This document shows, piece after piece, positions 33,236 through 42,981 of a DNA stretch of 64,000 bases (the stretch's first letter is position 1; the number at the start of each line of letters is the position of its first letter). Source of the stretch: Siderastrea siderea (lineage: Eukaryota > Cnidaria > Anthozoa > Scleractinia > Rhizangiidae); contig OZ034972.1 of NCBI GenBank assembly GCA_964030785.1, positions 16,587,183 through 16,651,182 of the forward strand. The letters run 5' to 3'. Made by a program: the position numbers and the translations under genes. The notes beneath the pieces were generated by a model that ran no database searches, had not been told where the DNA came from, and saw only the letters and a list, made by a program, of their open reading frames with translations.

Positions 33236-33802
33236 AGCAGTTCATCACGAAATTCGTCTTTTGACATGCAGATTCCATAAGAGCCGAATATTTCATAGGC
33301 CCTGTAAAGAAATATATAAAGCCCGCAATTAATTCTGAATTTGATGTTCTATGCCGTGCTCAGGCCAGGGCCGTAGCCAGTCTCAAAATCTAGACGGGTA
33401 AAAAGAAAAATTGAACACTAGTGAAAAAAACAATTTTTTAAATTGAAATTTTAATAAAAATATGCAAAATTTAATTTACTTCTAATACCAGGAAAATTTA
33501 GAGCTTACTATGCCCCTGCAGCTTTGCGCTGGAAAAGACCATTCAGTTGGACAATTTCTATTATATGTAGCCACAAAAATAAAATAGAATATAAAATAAA
33601 ATAAACATGGCAAAATCAGTATGCATAGCTTTCGTAAAATGGGTGTTTCTCTGTCTGGCAAACTGTAATTGTATTGCCCAGTTTGTGTACACTGTGACAT
33701 TGCAATACTTTAGTCAATACGATTTATATTTTGTACATAGAGTAGGTCAACTGAAGCGGGACGGACGACCCTTGCGATCATATAGAAACGATGTCTGACA
33801 CT
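33236..33802. other. AT-rich spacer left of the older Polinton
   Basis: No gene or repeat family recognised. Short frames at 33,482 and 33,607 lie on opposite strands and look random. Confidence 0.5.
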
Positions 33803-33990
33803 AGTAGTAGTATGTCGGCTGGGCTGCCACCTGGTGCCTCGTTTTCATGCGAGGAATTTGATTGGTGAAGAAGGGTAGTTTGGAGGCCATGTTGGTTTGG
33901 GAAGGATTGTCATTGGTGGAGACGGGAAGTGACTTCATACCGGAAGTGAAAAAATGAAGGGACATCCTCGAACATCCTCTAATTAACTAA
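33803..33990. repeat. Older Polinton left terminal repeat, degenerate
   Basis: It begins AGTAGTAGTATGTCGGCTGG, comparable with AGTAGTAATGTACGCTGG at the end of the younger element. It also shares inverted CCAAT boxes (GATTGG, CATTGG) and GGGAAGTGACTTCATACCGG. The partner repeat lies outside the window, so the boundary rests on similarity to the younger element only. Confidence 0.5.
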
Positions 33991-33999
33991 ACCTGTCAA

Positions 34000-34422
34000 T
34001 CAAAAGATCACCATAGCAACAAGACCATAAAATGTCGGGCAAAAAATAACAGATTTAAGGGTGGAATAGCTCATGTCCAAAGCGGGAGCGTGTGCCTGGA
34101 CCCTAGTGTCACGGGCGTCCCATTTTGTTTTACTTTCTCCACAACTCTGGTTCTGCATCCAATAGTCCTGTGTTTCACAAATGGCTTGGAATCTGGGCAC
34201 TTTTTGGATGGCTTGACGAACTCCTGGTATGTCTCTGTGTTGCAAGGCTAGGATGAAATTTTCTGCGTCTTTTACGTTTTCAAAACAACGAAGAGAGTCT
34301 TGGACTTCTCGGATGGTGTAGTCATAAATCTCTTTTTTCATTTTGTCAAGTGAATCTCTTTCTGCAGTGGTTAACTGGTGTTGAGGTGTTGTTGCCAGTT
34401 GAATTAAGTGGTATCTTGGCAT
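34000..34422 (-). CDS. Accessory protein downstream of older polymerase B
   Basis: A 140-residue frame starts at the ATG ending at 34,422, just after the polymerase C terminus. It has a helical middle (SLDKMKKEIYDYTIREVQDS, then an alternating charged region) and no Cys/His motif or membrane segment. The younger element has no homologue after its polymerase, so this gene was gained by, or lost from, one lineage. I do not recognise a family. The C-terminal 35 residues run into the terminal repeat and may not be native. Confidence 0.45.
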   Translation of the reverse strand: MPRYHLIQLATTPQHQLTTAERDSLDKMKKEIYDYTIREVQDSLRCFENVKDAENFILALQHRDIPGVRQAIQKVPRFQAICETQDYWMQNQSCGESKTKWDARDTRVQAHAPALDMSYSTLKSVIFCPTFYGLVAMVIF

Positions 34423-37400
34423 CTTACTTGGTATCCGTAGGTTTCGAAGGTACTGGGATCGATGACCCTTCTGTCGTACACCAGCTGGTAACACTTGTAG
34501 TCTGGAAAAGTGTAGAGGTCGTAGGTTTTGGTGTCTTTGACGATCCGGTGAGTTTTGACAACTTGGGTTTGGCGCGGCTCCTTTTGAGGGTGTTGAATTT
34601 CGTCAAGAATGTTCTTACACATGACGTCATAGTTTAATTGGGTTTTTCCCTCGCTGTTGAGACGGAAGCCAGGGACCTTGCACTCACCTTTGCCCTTTTT
34701 GGTTTTGTACCCATAATTCTTCCCATAATTCTTCCGACACGAATTCTACAATGTGATCGTCTCCGTCCAATACACTGGTGAACTCTCCGAGATAGTCTCC
34801 TAAGGAAGAGTTGGGTTGACCCGGTTCCTCGAGGTAAATGACCGAGTCGGTGTCAAAGTAAAGCACGCATTCACACAAGAGTTCCAGAGCTTTATAGAGG
34901 CGGAGACGCGCCCAACAGGTGGTGAAACAGGCCACAAAAATGTTGAAGTTGGGGGACACGAGGATGTCTTCTTGCTGCTGTCGATAGTGAACTTCTACGA
35001 GGTGATCGTTGACGACGGAAGGCTTGGGGATCACTGAATTCTTTGACTTCCTTCTTGTTGAGACGTTGCCCGAACTTGCCCCACATGGAATTGAGCATCA
35101 TTTTGGCCAGAGCACAGAGACCCGCATTGTACTCTTGTTGTACTCTAATTGGATGCCCTCGTGCTCATAGTACTCGCTACTCGCAGATGTACTGCTGACG
35201 TTTCGTCTCGTCGTCGCCTACCCATTTGGGCCAACCGCTGGCTTCTTGCTTGATTTTCAACCACGTGTTGACGTAGTCTTGGAAGAGACCTTGACAGGTG
35301 TCGGGGAAATGCCACACCTAGTAGATGTACTGGATCTGGTAACCCAGGGCAACGGCTTTTTGCAATTCTGGGGTGCACCACGTGCTGGTCAGGGCTCGTT
35401 CGTGATCAGAGTGTGCACACTGGTAAGATCTCTTCAAGAGGAGTTGGTCCATTTCGTCTTCCACACAGGTGGCGCAGAGAGGAAAGGTGAGTTTGCCTGC
35501 ATGACGGTAAGGGAGAACGGGATGGTACAGTTGACGCGGGCGGAGCACTTGGCATTGCACGAAACCAAATTAGGCATTGATGTCCTTATGACCCGATTGC
35601 GAGATGAACTGGGGGTCACCTTTGGAGTCAACGCACGTCTTGTTGACCCAGGGGTGCCAGGAGGTGTAATCGATGTAATGGATCTTTTGGTCTGGTGTCA
35701 CGTGATGATACAGTTTGATGGCATTGGTGTGTCTCCCGCAAAAGGCGTCACGAGGGTTGAGGGTTCCACGAATTGCAAGGAGTCCACAGACGCTTGAACG
35801 TGCGAGCGGGTTTGTTTGAGCCGGGTCCACTTGCATTCCCACATTTTGATGACGTTGGACCCTTTGGCGCGAATGCAGGTCATTTTGTTTTGGGACTTTT
35901 GTTAACATCGTTCATGGTGCGGTCGTGAAGGCGCAGATGGTTTTCGTCGTGAACGGGATAACACTTGGGACAACCGTGCCAAAAACAACCATGGAATTCG
36001 AACACGGTGTTGGTCTCGGGATGGAAGCCATCGACGGTAAACGGCGTTCTGGGCACGTGGTACTCGCCTCCATTGCCCAAGTGCTGAATGCAAGAACGAT
36101 AGGCAGGATGAGGATGGTCGGGGTAAGCGCATGCCATCATGTCGTGAGCTTGATCCAAGGCAAGTTGATCCAAGGCTTGACGGCGGAGTTTGTGATCGCA
36201 CCAGTTAACCATTTGATGACCACTTGCGACTGGTTGATTTGATTGCGCCATCCGCCCACAGGCTCACTGCCAATACTGTTGGGAAGCATGCGGTTCACGC
36301 AGAGGTCTCGGTTGCAGGCCGAGGCGATGGTCACGTGTTCGAACGGATTAAACCCCCTCTTGGCTTCAAACAAACGTTTGAAAGTTGGGCACCCTTCTTT
36401 TAATAAGCGGACATCCGATTCGCAATAGGTCACTAATTCTTTTTGAAAATCAAAGACGACCTGATTGTGGTGTTGCTCCTTGTGCCATTTTTCAAACTCT
36501 TGACGTCCTTTGGGGGACATGACCGCAGCCATGTAGTAGTCCATGGCTGGGATGGGTCCCACATACTCTTGGTTGTCGGGAGTGTTGAACTTGTGCGGAA
36601 AGTAGCACTTTTTGACTTCGATGAGCCCAAAGGTTTTGGGAAACGCCGAGAGGGGCATTTGAAAGAAACTGAGGGAATCGATGAAACAGATGTTGTCGTG
36701 TTTGACTTCCAGGAGTTTGCAGCCATTGCGGAGCTGTTCTACGATTTGGTTGTCGGTGTGGTATTGGTGTACCACAAAGTACCTATCGTATCTTTACAAA
36801 TTGTGCGCAATGACGTTGACCCGTCGCGTGTCGTTCAGGGTCAGGTTATCCAACCATTCGAGAAAATCTTTTACACACTGGTCTCCGGGTAAGCGAAAGG
36901 GTCGAGGGTCGTCTTCAGTTTCGGCGATAACCAGATTGGCCACGTGGTGTTCTTGGGGTTGCAGGGCCTCGATGCCTAAGAACATGTGCAGGGGTGGGAG
37001 GTCCTGTTCGTCCTCCTCCTCCTCCTCCTCCTCCTCCTCCTCGTCATCATCATCATCATCATTATCTTCTCGTTCCTCATTGGAGGCCAGTGACAGCACC
37101 CCGTTTGGCGGGAGGACCCCGTTGACGCTGACGTTTTCGTTTGCGTTCCTTTTTTTGCTCTTGGATTTCTTGAGGGGTAAGAGCTCTTTTAATGTAACAG
37201 CGGTGGGTTGGGGCGTTGATTTACTGGTGGCAGGAAGGACAATCCACGCACTCACAGTTTGAGACAGCCCACGCATTGGCATGGATTGAAACAGATGCTG
37301 GGTTGAGTGGAATCGGGGGTTTTTCCGGTATGGTTCTTGGTGCGATGGGCTGCAAAACATGTGTCTCCGAAAGAGTCCCTTCCACACTCATGACAACGTT

Positions 37401-38355
37401 GCAAGGCTTTGAGATTTCGTGGGTAGGCGTGGAAAAAATCGGGGCACTCTTTTTGGCGACAGGCGCGGCACTCAACTTCACTCGTGGAGCAGTATCAATT
37501 GTTTTGGGAGGGGTGGTCCAAACCTTTTCACGCGGTATGCGCGGTGTGCATCAACCAAGAGGATCTGGTACTCGTAAAGGGATGGAGCTGGACTGAATCG
37601 CGACAACTCTTTGAACCCACAAGGGCTAAAAGGGACGTTGGCTTCATAATAGAGTAACAAGGTTACTTCTTTTTGAATTTTTTGATGACCCGGTTTTAGT
37701 CGGCGTTTTCCACCACTTCCCCGCGGAGCCTGAAGAACTTGGATAATGCTCAATTGAAAGGAATCGTCCATTTCAAATTGTTCGTTGTTGTTTAAGGCTT
37801 TGGCGAGATGATCGAGAAGCGCATCCACCCTTAAACCCTCTTGTCGCCATTCACCGGCGCGTAATCCCCACCCATTGAAATTACTGGTGAGGTAGTTGGA
37901 ACTGAGGATAAAGTAGACACGGTCTTGATCGTGAAGGTTGGGGGGTTGTGGCCAACACTCGATCCATGGTGTGTCGTAACCCGTCTTGGAGAGCTTGGAC
38001 CACGTCAACACTGTCCACAAAATTTGCCCGTTTGACGTAATCGGGTCGTAAAATGACGTTCGCTGACCCCATTGTAGCACTGCGTCGATCGACAAAGGGG
38101 TTGAAGATCAAATTCAAAGGTTCCCACAGGTGTTTGAGGATCGAACCTTCCACAACTCTGTTGAAGGAGTTGGGTTTGAAAAGCCCGCTGACGCTCAAAG
38201 GCATCCATGACGTTATTGCATAATTCATCTTCTTCTTCACTATCATCCTCCGACCTATCAAGTCCAAGCAAAGCCAAGACCTCCTCACGCGAGACACCAC
38301 TAGGACCTGGTTCTTCTTCTTCTTCTTCTTCTTCTTCTTCTTGTCTTGACGACAT
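34404..38355 (-). pseudogene. polB: Protein-primed DNA polymerase B, older element, multiply frameshifted
   Basis: Pieces in several frames run from MSSRQEE at 38,355 to the C terminus near 34,404. In order they are: an acidic start; the N-terminal region (38,095-37,478); a zinc-finger segment; an Asp/Glu-rich linker; exonuclease motifs (NVIAHNL at about 36,800; ICFIDSLSFF and YCESDVRLLKEG in 36,775-36,137); the FEFHGCFWHGCP segment (36,251-35,880); palm motif B (LNSMWGKFGQ, about 35,090); and motif C with the intact DTDS (about 34,850). At least six frame changes make it non-functional. It is longer than the younger copy because it keeps the exonuclease region. It lacks about 40 residues of the N-terminal part that the younger one has. 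Such enzymes replicate linear genomes using a protein primer. Confidence 0.85.
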
Positions 38356-38549
38356 GATGGTGTCCGAAGGCAAACGGCATTGAAAAAAGAGAAGCAAGCT
38401 GCACTTTTGTAAGAAAAAAAAACAGGTCAGGTGACGCCGTCTGAGAACCAATCATTTTTTTGGAAGGAGAAAAAAGGTAGGGGGTGCCCTCTCCCCCTTT
38501 CCTATTTTCTTTGTTCCCATTAATCTTTTCGGGGGAAAAAGGAGGAGGG

Positions 38550-38560
38550 TATAAAAGATG
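38550..38560 (+). promoter_or_regulatory. TATA box of the divergent gene, older element
   Basis: TATAAAAGATG lies 30-40 bp upstream of the ATG at 38,590, in the spacer between two divergent genes. The younger element has the same arrangement at 56,061-56,230. Confidence 0.6.
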
Positions 38561-38589
38561 GGAGCCATTTGTCCTGTTATTTTACGATC

Positions 38590-38871
38590 ATGAAATTTGT
38601 GGAGCAAAAGGAGGACAAGATTGCAAAGATTTTAAATGAAACGGCAACCTTGACGGCCTTGGTGAGAGATCAAAGTTTGGAAAAGTTTCCAGTCCAGTTA
38701 AAAAGAGAAGACTTAGTAGCAGATTCCATTGAGATTTAGCCCCAGTTTACTTGTCCGTGGTACATTGAAGGATTGAACTTTGTGGCACCCCATTGGGAAA
38801 ATTATCATGGACGGCGAATGCGAAAAGTCGCACTGGGACCGCTTACCACTTCAACTGCAAGATTATATTGA
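38590..38871 (+). pseudogene. Divergent early-type gene, older element, with internal stop
   Basis: From the ATG at 38,590 the frame runs 49 codons, meets TAG at 38,737, and then continues in frame to 38,871. The part after the stop (FTCPWYIEGLNFVAPHW) matches LTCEWFVEGLDFCCPYW of the minus-strand gene at 56,031 in the younger element, and the start shares the same helical character. So this is the orthologous divergent gene, broken by a nonsense codon. The function of the family is unknown. It faces away from polymerase B across a short shared promoter. Confidence 0.6.
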
Positions 38872-38953
38872 GGAAATGGCTGCTCGTCAAATTCATCGTG
38901 AGCGCTTGAAAAAGGTACATGATGAACTTTTGAGACTTTTTTTACAGGATTGA
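38807..38953 (+). CDS. Small helical protein, 48 residues
   Basis: This ATG-started frame encodes SHWDRLPLQLQDYIEEMAAR and a basic helix ending LLRLFLQD. Short proteins with a W-x-x-LP-x-x-LQ-x-x-I pattern occur repeatedly in invertebrate Polinton-like DNA as I know them. It overlaps the end of the preceding frame in another phase. Two still smaller frames follow: 38,980-39,051 (23 residues, almost wholly hydrophobic, a possible single membrane span) and 39,052-39,141 (29 residues with three Cys). These three are weak calls, supported mainly by tight packing. Confidence 0.4.
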   Translation: MDGECEKSHWDRLPLQLQDYIEEMAARQIHRERLKKVHDELLRLFLQD

Positions 38954-39230
38954 AAAATTGAAAGGGTATTAGGAGAGACATGATCCTGAAGCGGGACGTG
39001 TCATTTTTGATAGCCTTGCTGATTATTTTTATTTTAACGATTTTCCTTTAGATGATGACGGATCATAATAGTGACTACCCCTGGCTTGATTATTGTTTTG
39101 TGTGTAAAGAAGAAAAGTGGGGATGTAAAGAAGAAGAGTGAGGATTACCGCAGACACCCTGTTGCTAAAACTGGCGCACTACCGTTGTTGTCCTGCTCCA
39201 GTTCACATTGAGCCCGGCTTACGTCCCATT

Positions 39231-39366
39231 TAGTGGTGAAAGGGTTTGACACTGACTTGATTTTTTAAACTTGCTAAAAGACGTTTCGGCTAATGCTTAA
39301 GCCTTAGCCAAAACGTCTTTTAGCAAGTTTAAAGAACCAAGTCAGTGTCAAACCTTTTCACCACTA
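39231..39366. repeat. Long near-perfect hairpin
   Basis: The arm TAGTGGTGAAAGGGTTTGAC and what follows (39,231-39,292) is repeated inverted at 39,300-39,366, with a loop of under 10 bp and only a few mismatches over about 62 bp of stem. It lies between the micro-frames and the 39,398 gene. It could be a miniature foldback element, a transcript-end structure or a small-RNA precursor. Confidence 0.8.
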
Positions 39367-39397
39367 TGTCAACTCCTGACTGCAACTACTCATTTTT

Positions 39398-39903
39398 TTG
39401 CTTCCCATTTGTTTTATTTTGGATTTGGACGGTTACATGGTTTTGAACAAAACATTTATGGCACGTGAGATGGGGTGGTGTGACATGAATGGAGTTTACA
39501 TTTTGAATTGCCCGTTTCCTACAACGTATTATTGCCCAAAGACAGACAAACTGTCAATCATGTGTATCACTATGTCCACCCTCTTCCTTTTGATGCACGT
39601 TCCCAAGAAAATGCTGCTGACTTGGACTTGTTGGAACCTGTTGTGGACTTGTTGTATGAAAAACATTCTACTCACCATCAATACTTGGTGGCCTATAAGG
39701 GGGGACATGTGGATAAGGATTTGTTAACCAAGTTGAAGATTCCCCATGTGGATTTGGAATTTTACGGCTGCCCCTAATCCAACGAACTGTTGTGTAAGGG
39801 TGCTCAGCCCATACCGAATTGTGGCCACCAAATGCACGCTCATACCCATTGCCCCAAAGTGGAATGTGTTTTGTATGGGCAGTGGTTGACCGATCATTTC
39901 TGA
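39398..39903 (+). pseudogene. Exonuclease-like protein of Polinton-associated type, frameshifted
   Basis: One frame encodes FILDLDGYMVLNKTFMARE (from about 39,404) and MGWC. A second frame (39,508 on) carries the continuation, with PKDRQTVNHVYHYVHPLP and AYKGGHVDKDLLTKLKIPH followed by VDLEFYGCP. A TAA at 39,775 precedes a Cys/His end (HHQMHAHTHCPKVEC), with a terminal TGA at 39,901. A D-x-D/E near the N terminus and a D-L-E near the end suggest an RNase-H-like (DEDD) fold; this is inference from motif style, not proof. The frameshift and stop imply inactivity. The TGA is followed at once by a T-run and the first Cys/His micro-unit. Confidence 0.45.
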
Positions 39904-40371
39904 TTTTTTAAGTGACGGAACAACTCAAAAAAGAATGGCATCTTTGTATTTGTTCCGTTTGTAAGGAAATCAAAAGAACTCAATCAGAGATGAACCAATC
40001 ACCCTATGTGCGTGTGGTTACGTCATGTCTTCAAAAAATCGATGCACTGGCCGAAAATCTAAGTGACCGTTGTCTTTTTTCACCCGAGTTTGTAATGGAT
40101 TGATTTTTTTTGTTTTTAAGGTGCATGAAGAATTTGAACTTACAGTGTGTTGGCACAACAATCAATGTCGTATTTGTTCTCGCTTGGCTAAATACAAGGA
40201 TCTCATGTCACATCCACCTTGATTTTTTGTTAGGTGCAAGGACAACTTCATCGCTTTTGGTTTCACTGTAGCTGGTACCACTGCCACCAATCAGATTTCA
40301 GGATGAAACTTAGTTTTTTGAGTCATCGGAGGGTTTTACTCGCACTTCTCAAATTCATTAATAATTCATAA
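39904..40371 (+). other. Array of Cys/His micro-exon-like units, left part
   Basis: Three short frames, each opening with GTG after a T-rich tract, occupy 39,912-40,103, 40,121-40,222 and 40,234-40,371. Each has a Trp followed by a Cys/His cluster (WHLCICSVC; CWHNNQCRIC; WFHCSWYHCH). The first two end in TGA followed directly by a T-run. The second and third follow an acceptor-like AG joined to GTGCA. The array continues on the other side of the younger Polinton at 60,191. They could be alternative terminal exons of the upstream gene, each a candidate zinc-binding tail. No ATG starts are seen. Confidence 0.5.
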
Positions 40372-40414
40372 AGAAAAAACAAAGGAAATCACTACCGTGA
40401 CGGTGGTTTGGATA

Positions 40415-40552
40415 CCGGATCTTAATTAGCATAACATTTTATGAAATTTTGCTTTGAATTTCTCCAACAATTATGAATGGTTTGAGAAGCCATATCCAAA
40501 ACTCGAAAGAGTGTTTCATCACGTATCCAAACACCTCGAAGTCGGTCAAAAA
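40415..40552. repeat. Left arm of the palindromic target repeat
   Basis: The segment from GAGTGTTTCATCACGTATCC (40,509) to the insertion site is matched in inverted form by 59,962-60,008 (GGATATCCTGATGAAACACTC). Weaker similarity extends outward to ATGGCTTC motifs on both sides. The younger Polinton therefore entered near the centre of an imperfect palindrome. Confidence 0.65.
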
Positions 40553-40558
40553 AACCCG
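40553..40558. other. 6-bp target-site duplication, left
   Basis: AACCCG directly precedes the terminal AGTAGTAATG of the younger Polinton. The identical hexamer follows the other end at 59,945-59,950. Six base pairs is the length known for Polintons. Confidence 0.92.
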
Positions 40559-41028
40559 AGTAGTAATGTACGCTGGTATGGCAAAATTTCCCACGGTAAT
40601 TTGCATACACACCCCCTGTTCTGGCTTCTGATTGGTCGAGAGCTTTTGGCTTCTGATTGGTCGAGGGGTTGCTAAACGGGAAACCACAGACCATAAGGAT
40701 CGTGGGCTCAAGGGGAAGTCACATGACCGGAAATGACGTCACCGGAACCGGAAGTGACTGGAAATGGGAAGGTCACGTGATTTGGGATGGGAAACCGCTG
40801 ATCAGTGGGGAAAAAAAGATCGCGGGCTCAGATGAAGAAAAGAGAGGACATGTCGTGACACGGACATGACGTACCCTCTGGCTTGGGTGGGAAACCACTG
40901 ACCAGTAGGACAAATGGGATGGCGGGCTCAGGGTGGGGAAAAACCGCGGAGGAAGGCGGGCTCAAAGTCCAAAGTCCAATTTTCGCATCGGGGGAGGTCT
41001 ATGACTGAAAGAAAAGACGCCATGTTTT
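40559..41028. repeat. Terminal inverted repeat, left
   Basis: It matches the complement of 59,471-59,944 with about ten differences in the outer 330 bp. Internal motifs recur: two inverted CCAAT boxes in CTGATTGGTCGAG, and about four degenerate units with GGGAAACCNCTGACCAGT and GCGGGCTCA. It also has E-box-like CACGTGA and CRE-like GACGTCA words. These may be promoter elements or binding sites for the integrase or the terminal protein. Confidence 0.92.
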
Positions 41029-42980
41029 AAAAAGAAAAATGCTTTTTAATGGAGCTTTTTTTTTCCTTATTACAAGAGGAGGGAACGTGGACCCGAGTGG
41101 TCAACGACACGTGTCCCAGGGAACGAGTCCAAAGTCTAAACTGAATATGGTGGCTTGCGACGATGTCTGGAGGCATGATTCCATGAAGAGAGGCACCTGG
41201 TAGAGGACGAGGGCAGAATGACGAACTGTGCAAGCCAGGCAGCGGCACGGAGTCCAAAGTTCAATGTCATGGGAAGGAACACGTGCCCTGGGAAAGAGTA
41301 TAAGTCGATCAGAAAAGTACTAATTTGCGAACAAATAATTCTGACCTAAAGCATGACCTTTGTATTTTAAAACGAATGAAGCGTATCCGGTTGCCAAACA
41401 GAATTAGAAGAACATAGCTTTCCAATTGACAGTTGTAAAACAGAATCAAATTTATTCACAGTAAACAGATTGAATTTACGACAAAATGTGTCAAATGTGT
41501 GCAACACTGTGCAATAATCTGTAAACAAAACCAAAAGAGAATTTCTAGTAGTTTCGAAGCGAACACGCGTCTCCAATTACAAAATACAAAGCGACAAATA
41601 AAATAACAGCAATCAAAACAAACGAAAAATGCCGATAAACGATTAAATGAATTTGCCTAGCGAACTTAAAGTAAAAGCACAAATAGATAAACTAGATTTG
41701 CTTGAATCACGAAACAGAATTATAACTCTAAGTTTATACTAAAATGATACGCTTAATAAAACTATACAGTAATTAACGAGGTCAAGTACCTAAGTTAATA
41801 ACAGTAAACAAGATTAATTCTGAAGAATTTATAGGCGGCCGATGGTAACTGGTAGATATGGAGTTCCGCTTTTAGGCCTTGCTAAATCTATATATTTTTT
41901 TAGCTGACAGTAAGAAAAAATGATGCTTACTTTGCGTGGAGGTTTGCTTGTTGTTGTTGTTGTTTTCAAAAAGCCTCTCGCTTTCTTCTCGGCGAAAATG
42001 CGAGTTGTCATCTCGTTTGTCTCACCGTGTTACAGTCAGCACATCGTTGGACTGTGGAAAAAAGAAATACAGAGAGAGTAAAAAATAAATCAAATAGTCT
42101 TTTGGGTAGAAAAGGATTTTTTCACAACAACGCGGGGAATGGGAAAAAAATTGCAAGCTAAACAGAACCGCTTCGGTTTTCAAATTTTTTTTCGAGGTGA
42201 CAAAAAATAGTTTCATTTCAAAACACAAAACTAGTAAACGAGTATTATAAGACACAGTGTTTTTTAATCAAAAAGTTCGTCGTTGTGGGAAAAACAGGCT
42301 AAACACTTAAACAAATATTTTTAGCCGGCAGCAAAAAACAACACTTACCTCGTGTTAAGCTTTCGCTGTTTTCAAAACATCCATTCGGCGGCTTTTACAG
42401 ATAAAAATCTCCCACTTTTTTCCCTGAAATCTTAGCTGTCATCGTTTTGTTTCTAAAGCCGAGGGTTGCTGGGGTAAAGCGATGAATAAATCTGTGAAAA
42501 AACTGTCGTAAATCTCCCCTTACCTTCCTCCATCTTGAAAAAAGTGAGAATTTGGGGGTAATTTTGCTACTTATATAGCTAAACAGTATGACGTCATTTG
42601 GTTGTGATTGGTCAGTCCCAGTCAGGCCATGGTCAAGGTCCAAGGCCATGGTCAAAGTATCAGCCGATCAGAAGCAGAGTTTCACAACAACGCGGGGAAT
42701 GGGAAAACATTGCGAGCTAAACAGAACCGCTTCGGTTTTCAAATTTTTTTCGAGGCGACAAAAAAATAGTTTCATTTCAAAAAACAAAACTAGTAAACGA
42801 GTATTATAAGACACAGTGTTTTTTAATCGAAAAGTTCGTCGTTGTGGGAAAAACAGGCTAAACACTTAAACAAATATTTTTAGCCGGCAGCAAAAAACAA
42901 CACTTACCTCGTGTTAAGCTTTCGCTGTTTTCAAAACATCCATTCGGCGGCTTTTACAGATAAAAATCTCCCACTTTTTT
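41029..42980. other. Non-coding block between terminal repeat and first gene, with 305-bp direct repeats
   Basis: It has no coding signal on the plus strand. It contains the repeats at 42,120-42,422 and 42,680-42,981 plus a degenerate third copy near 41,885-42,015. The copies include a minus-strand ATG, a short frame and donor-like GTAAGT or GTAAGC. CATGGTCAAGGTCCAAGGC-type short duplications lie at 42,625-42,660. The block ends abruptly inside the zinc-finger gene at 42,981, so it probably invaded or replaced the first part of that gene. Confidence 0.5.
42120..42422. repeat. 305-bp direct repeat, copy 1
   Basis: It begins TTCACAACAACGCGGGGAAT and ends in CTCCCACTTTTTT. Copy 2 (42,680-42,981) differs at only a handful of positions. 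The ends are not TG/CA, so these are not LTRs. The minus strand has a short exon-like frame with a GTAAGT donor at about 42,345. Confidence 0.85.
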
Positions 42981-42981
42981 C
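42680..42981. repeat. 305-bp direct repeat, copy 2
   Basis: Nearly identical to 42,120-42,422. Coding sequence of the GRF gene starts at its last base, which marks a junction. Confidence 0.85.

Larger units (their letters stand above)
33803..40558 (-). mobile_element. Older Polinton/Maverick, left portion (interrupted)
   Basis: It contains a decayed DNA polymerase B on the minus strand, a divergent plus-strand gene and further plus-strand genes, in the order that mirrors 53,977-59,252 of the younger element. It is interrupted at 40,558 by the younger Polinton and continues at 59,945 with the phospholipase, virion and ATPase genes on the minus strand. The left end resembles the younger terminal repeat: AGTAGTATG at 33,806, and GATTGG and CCGGAAGTG motifs. 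About 10.8 kb of it lies in this window; its right end is beyond 64,000. Confidence 0.78.

Noticed and set aside
36443..37262. Long plus-strand frames in the older polymerase region
   Set aside because: They lie antisense to recognisable polymerase motifs on the minus strand and include a serine run from the acidic linker.
42120..42981. The 305-bp direct repeats as LTRs of a small retroelement
   Set aside because: No TG/CA ends, no primer-binding site or purine tract, and a third degenerate copy lies outside.
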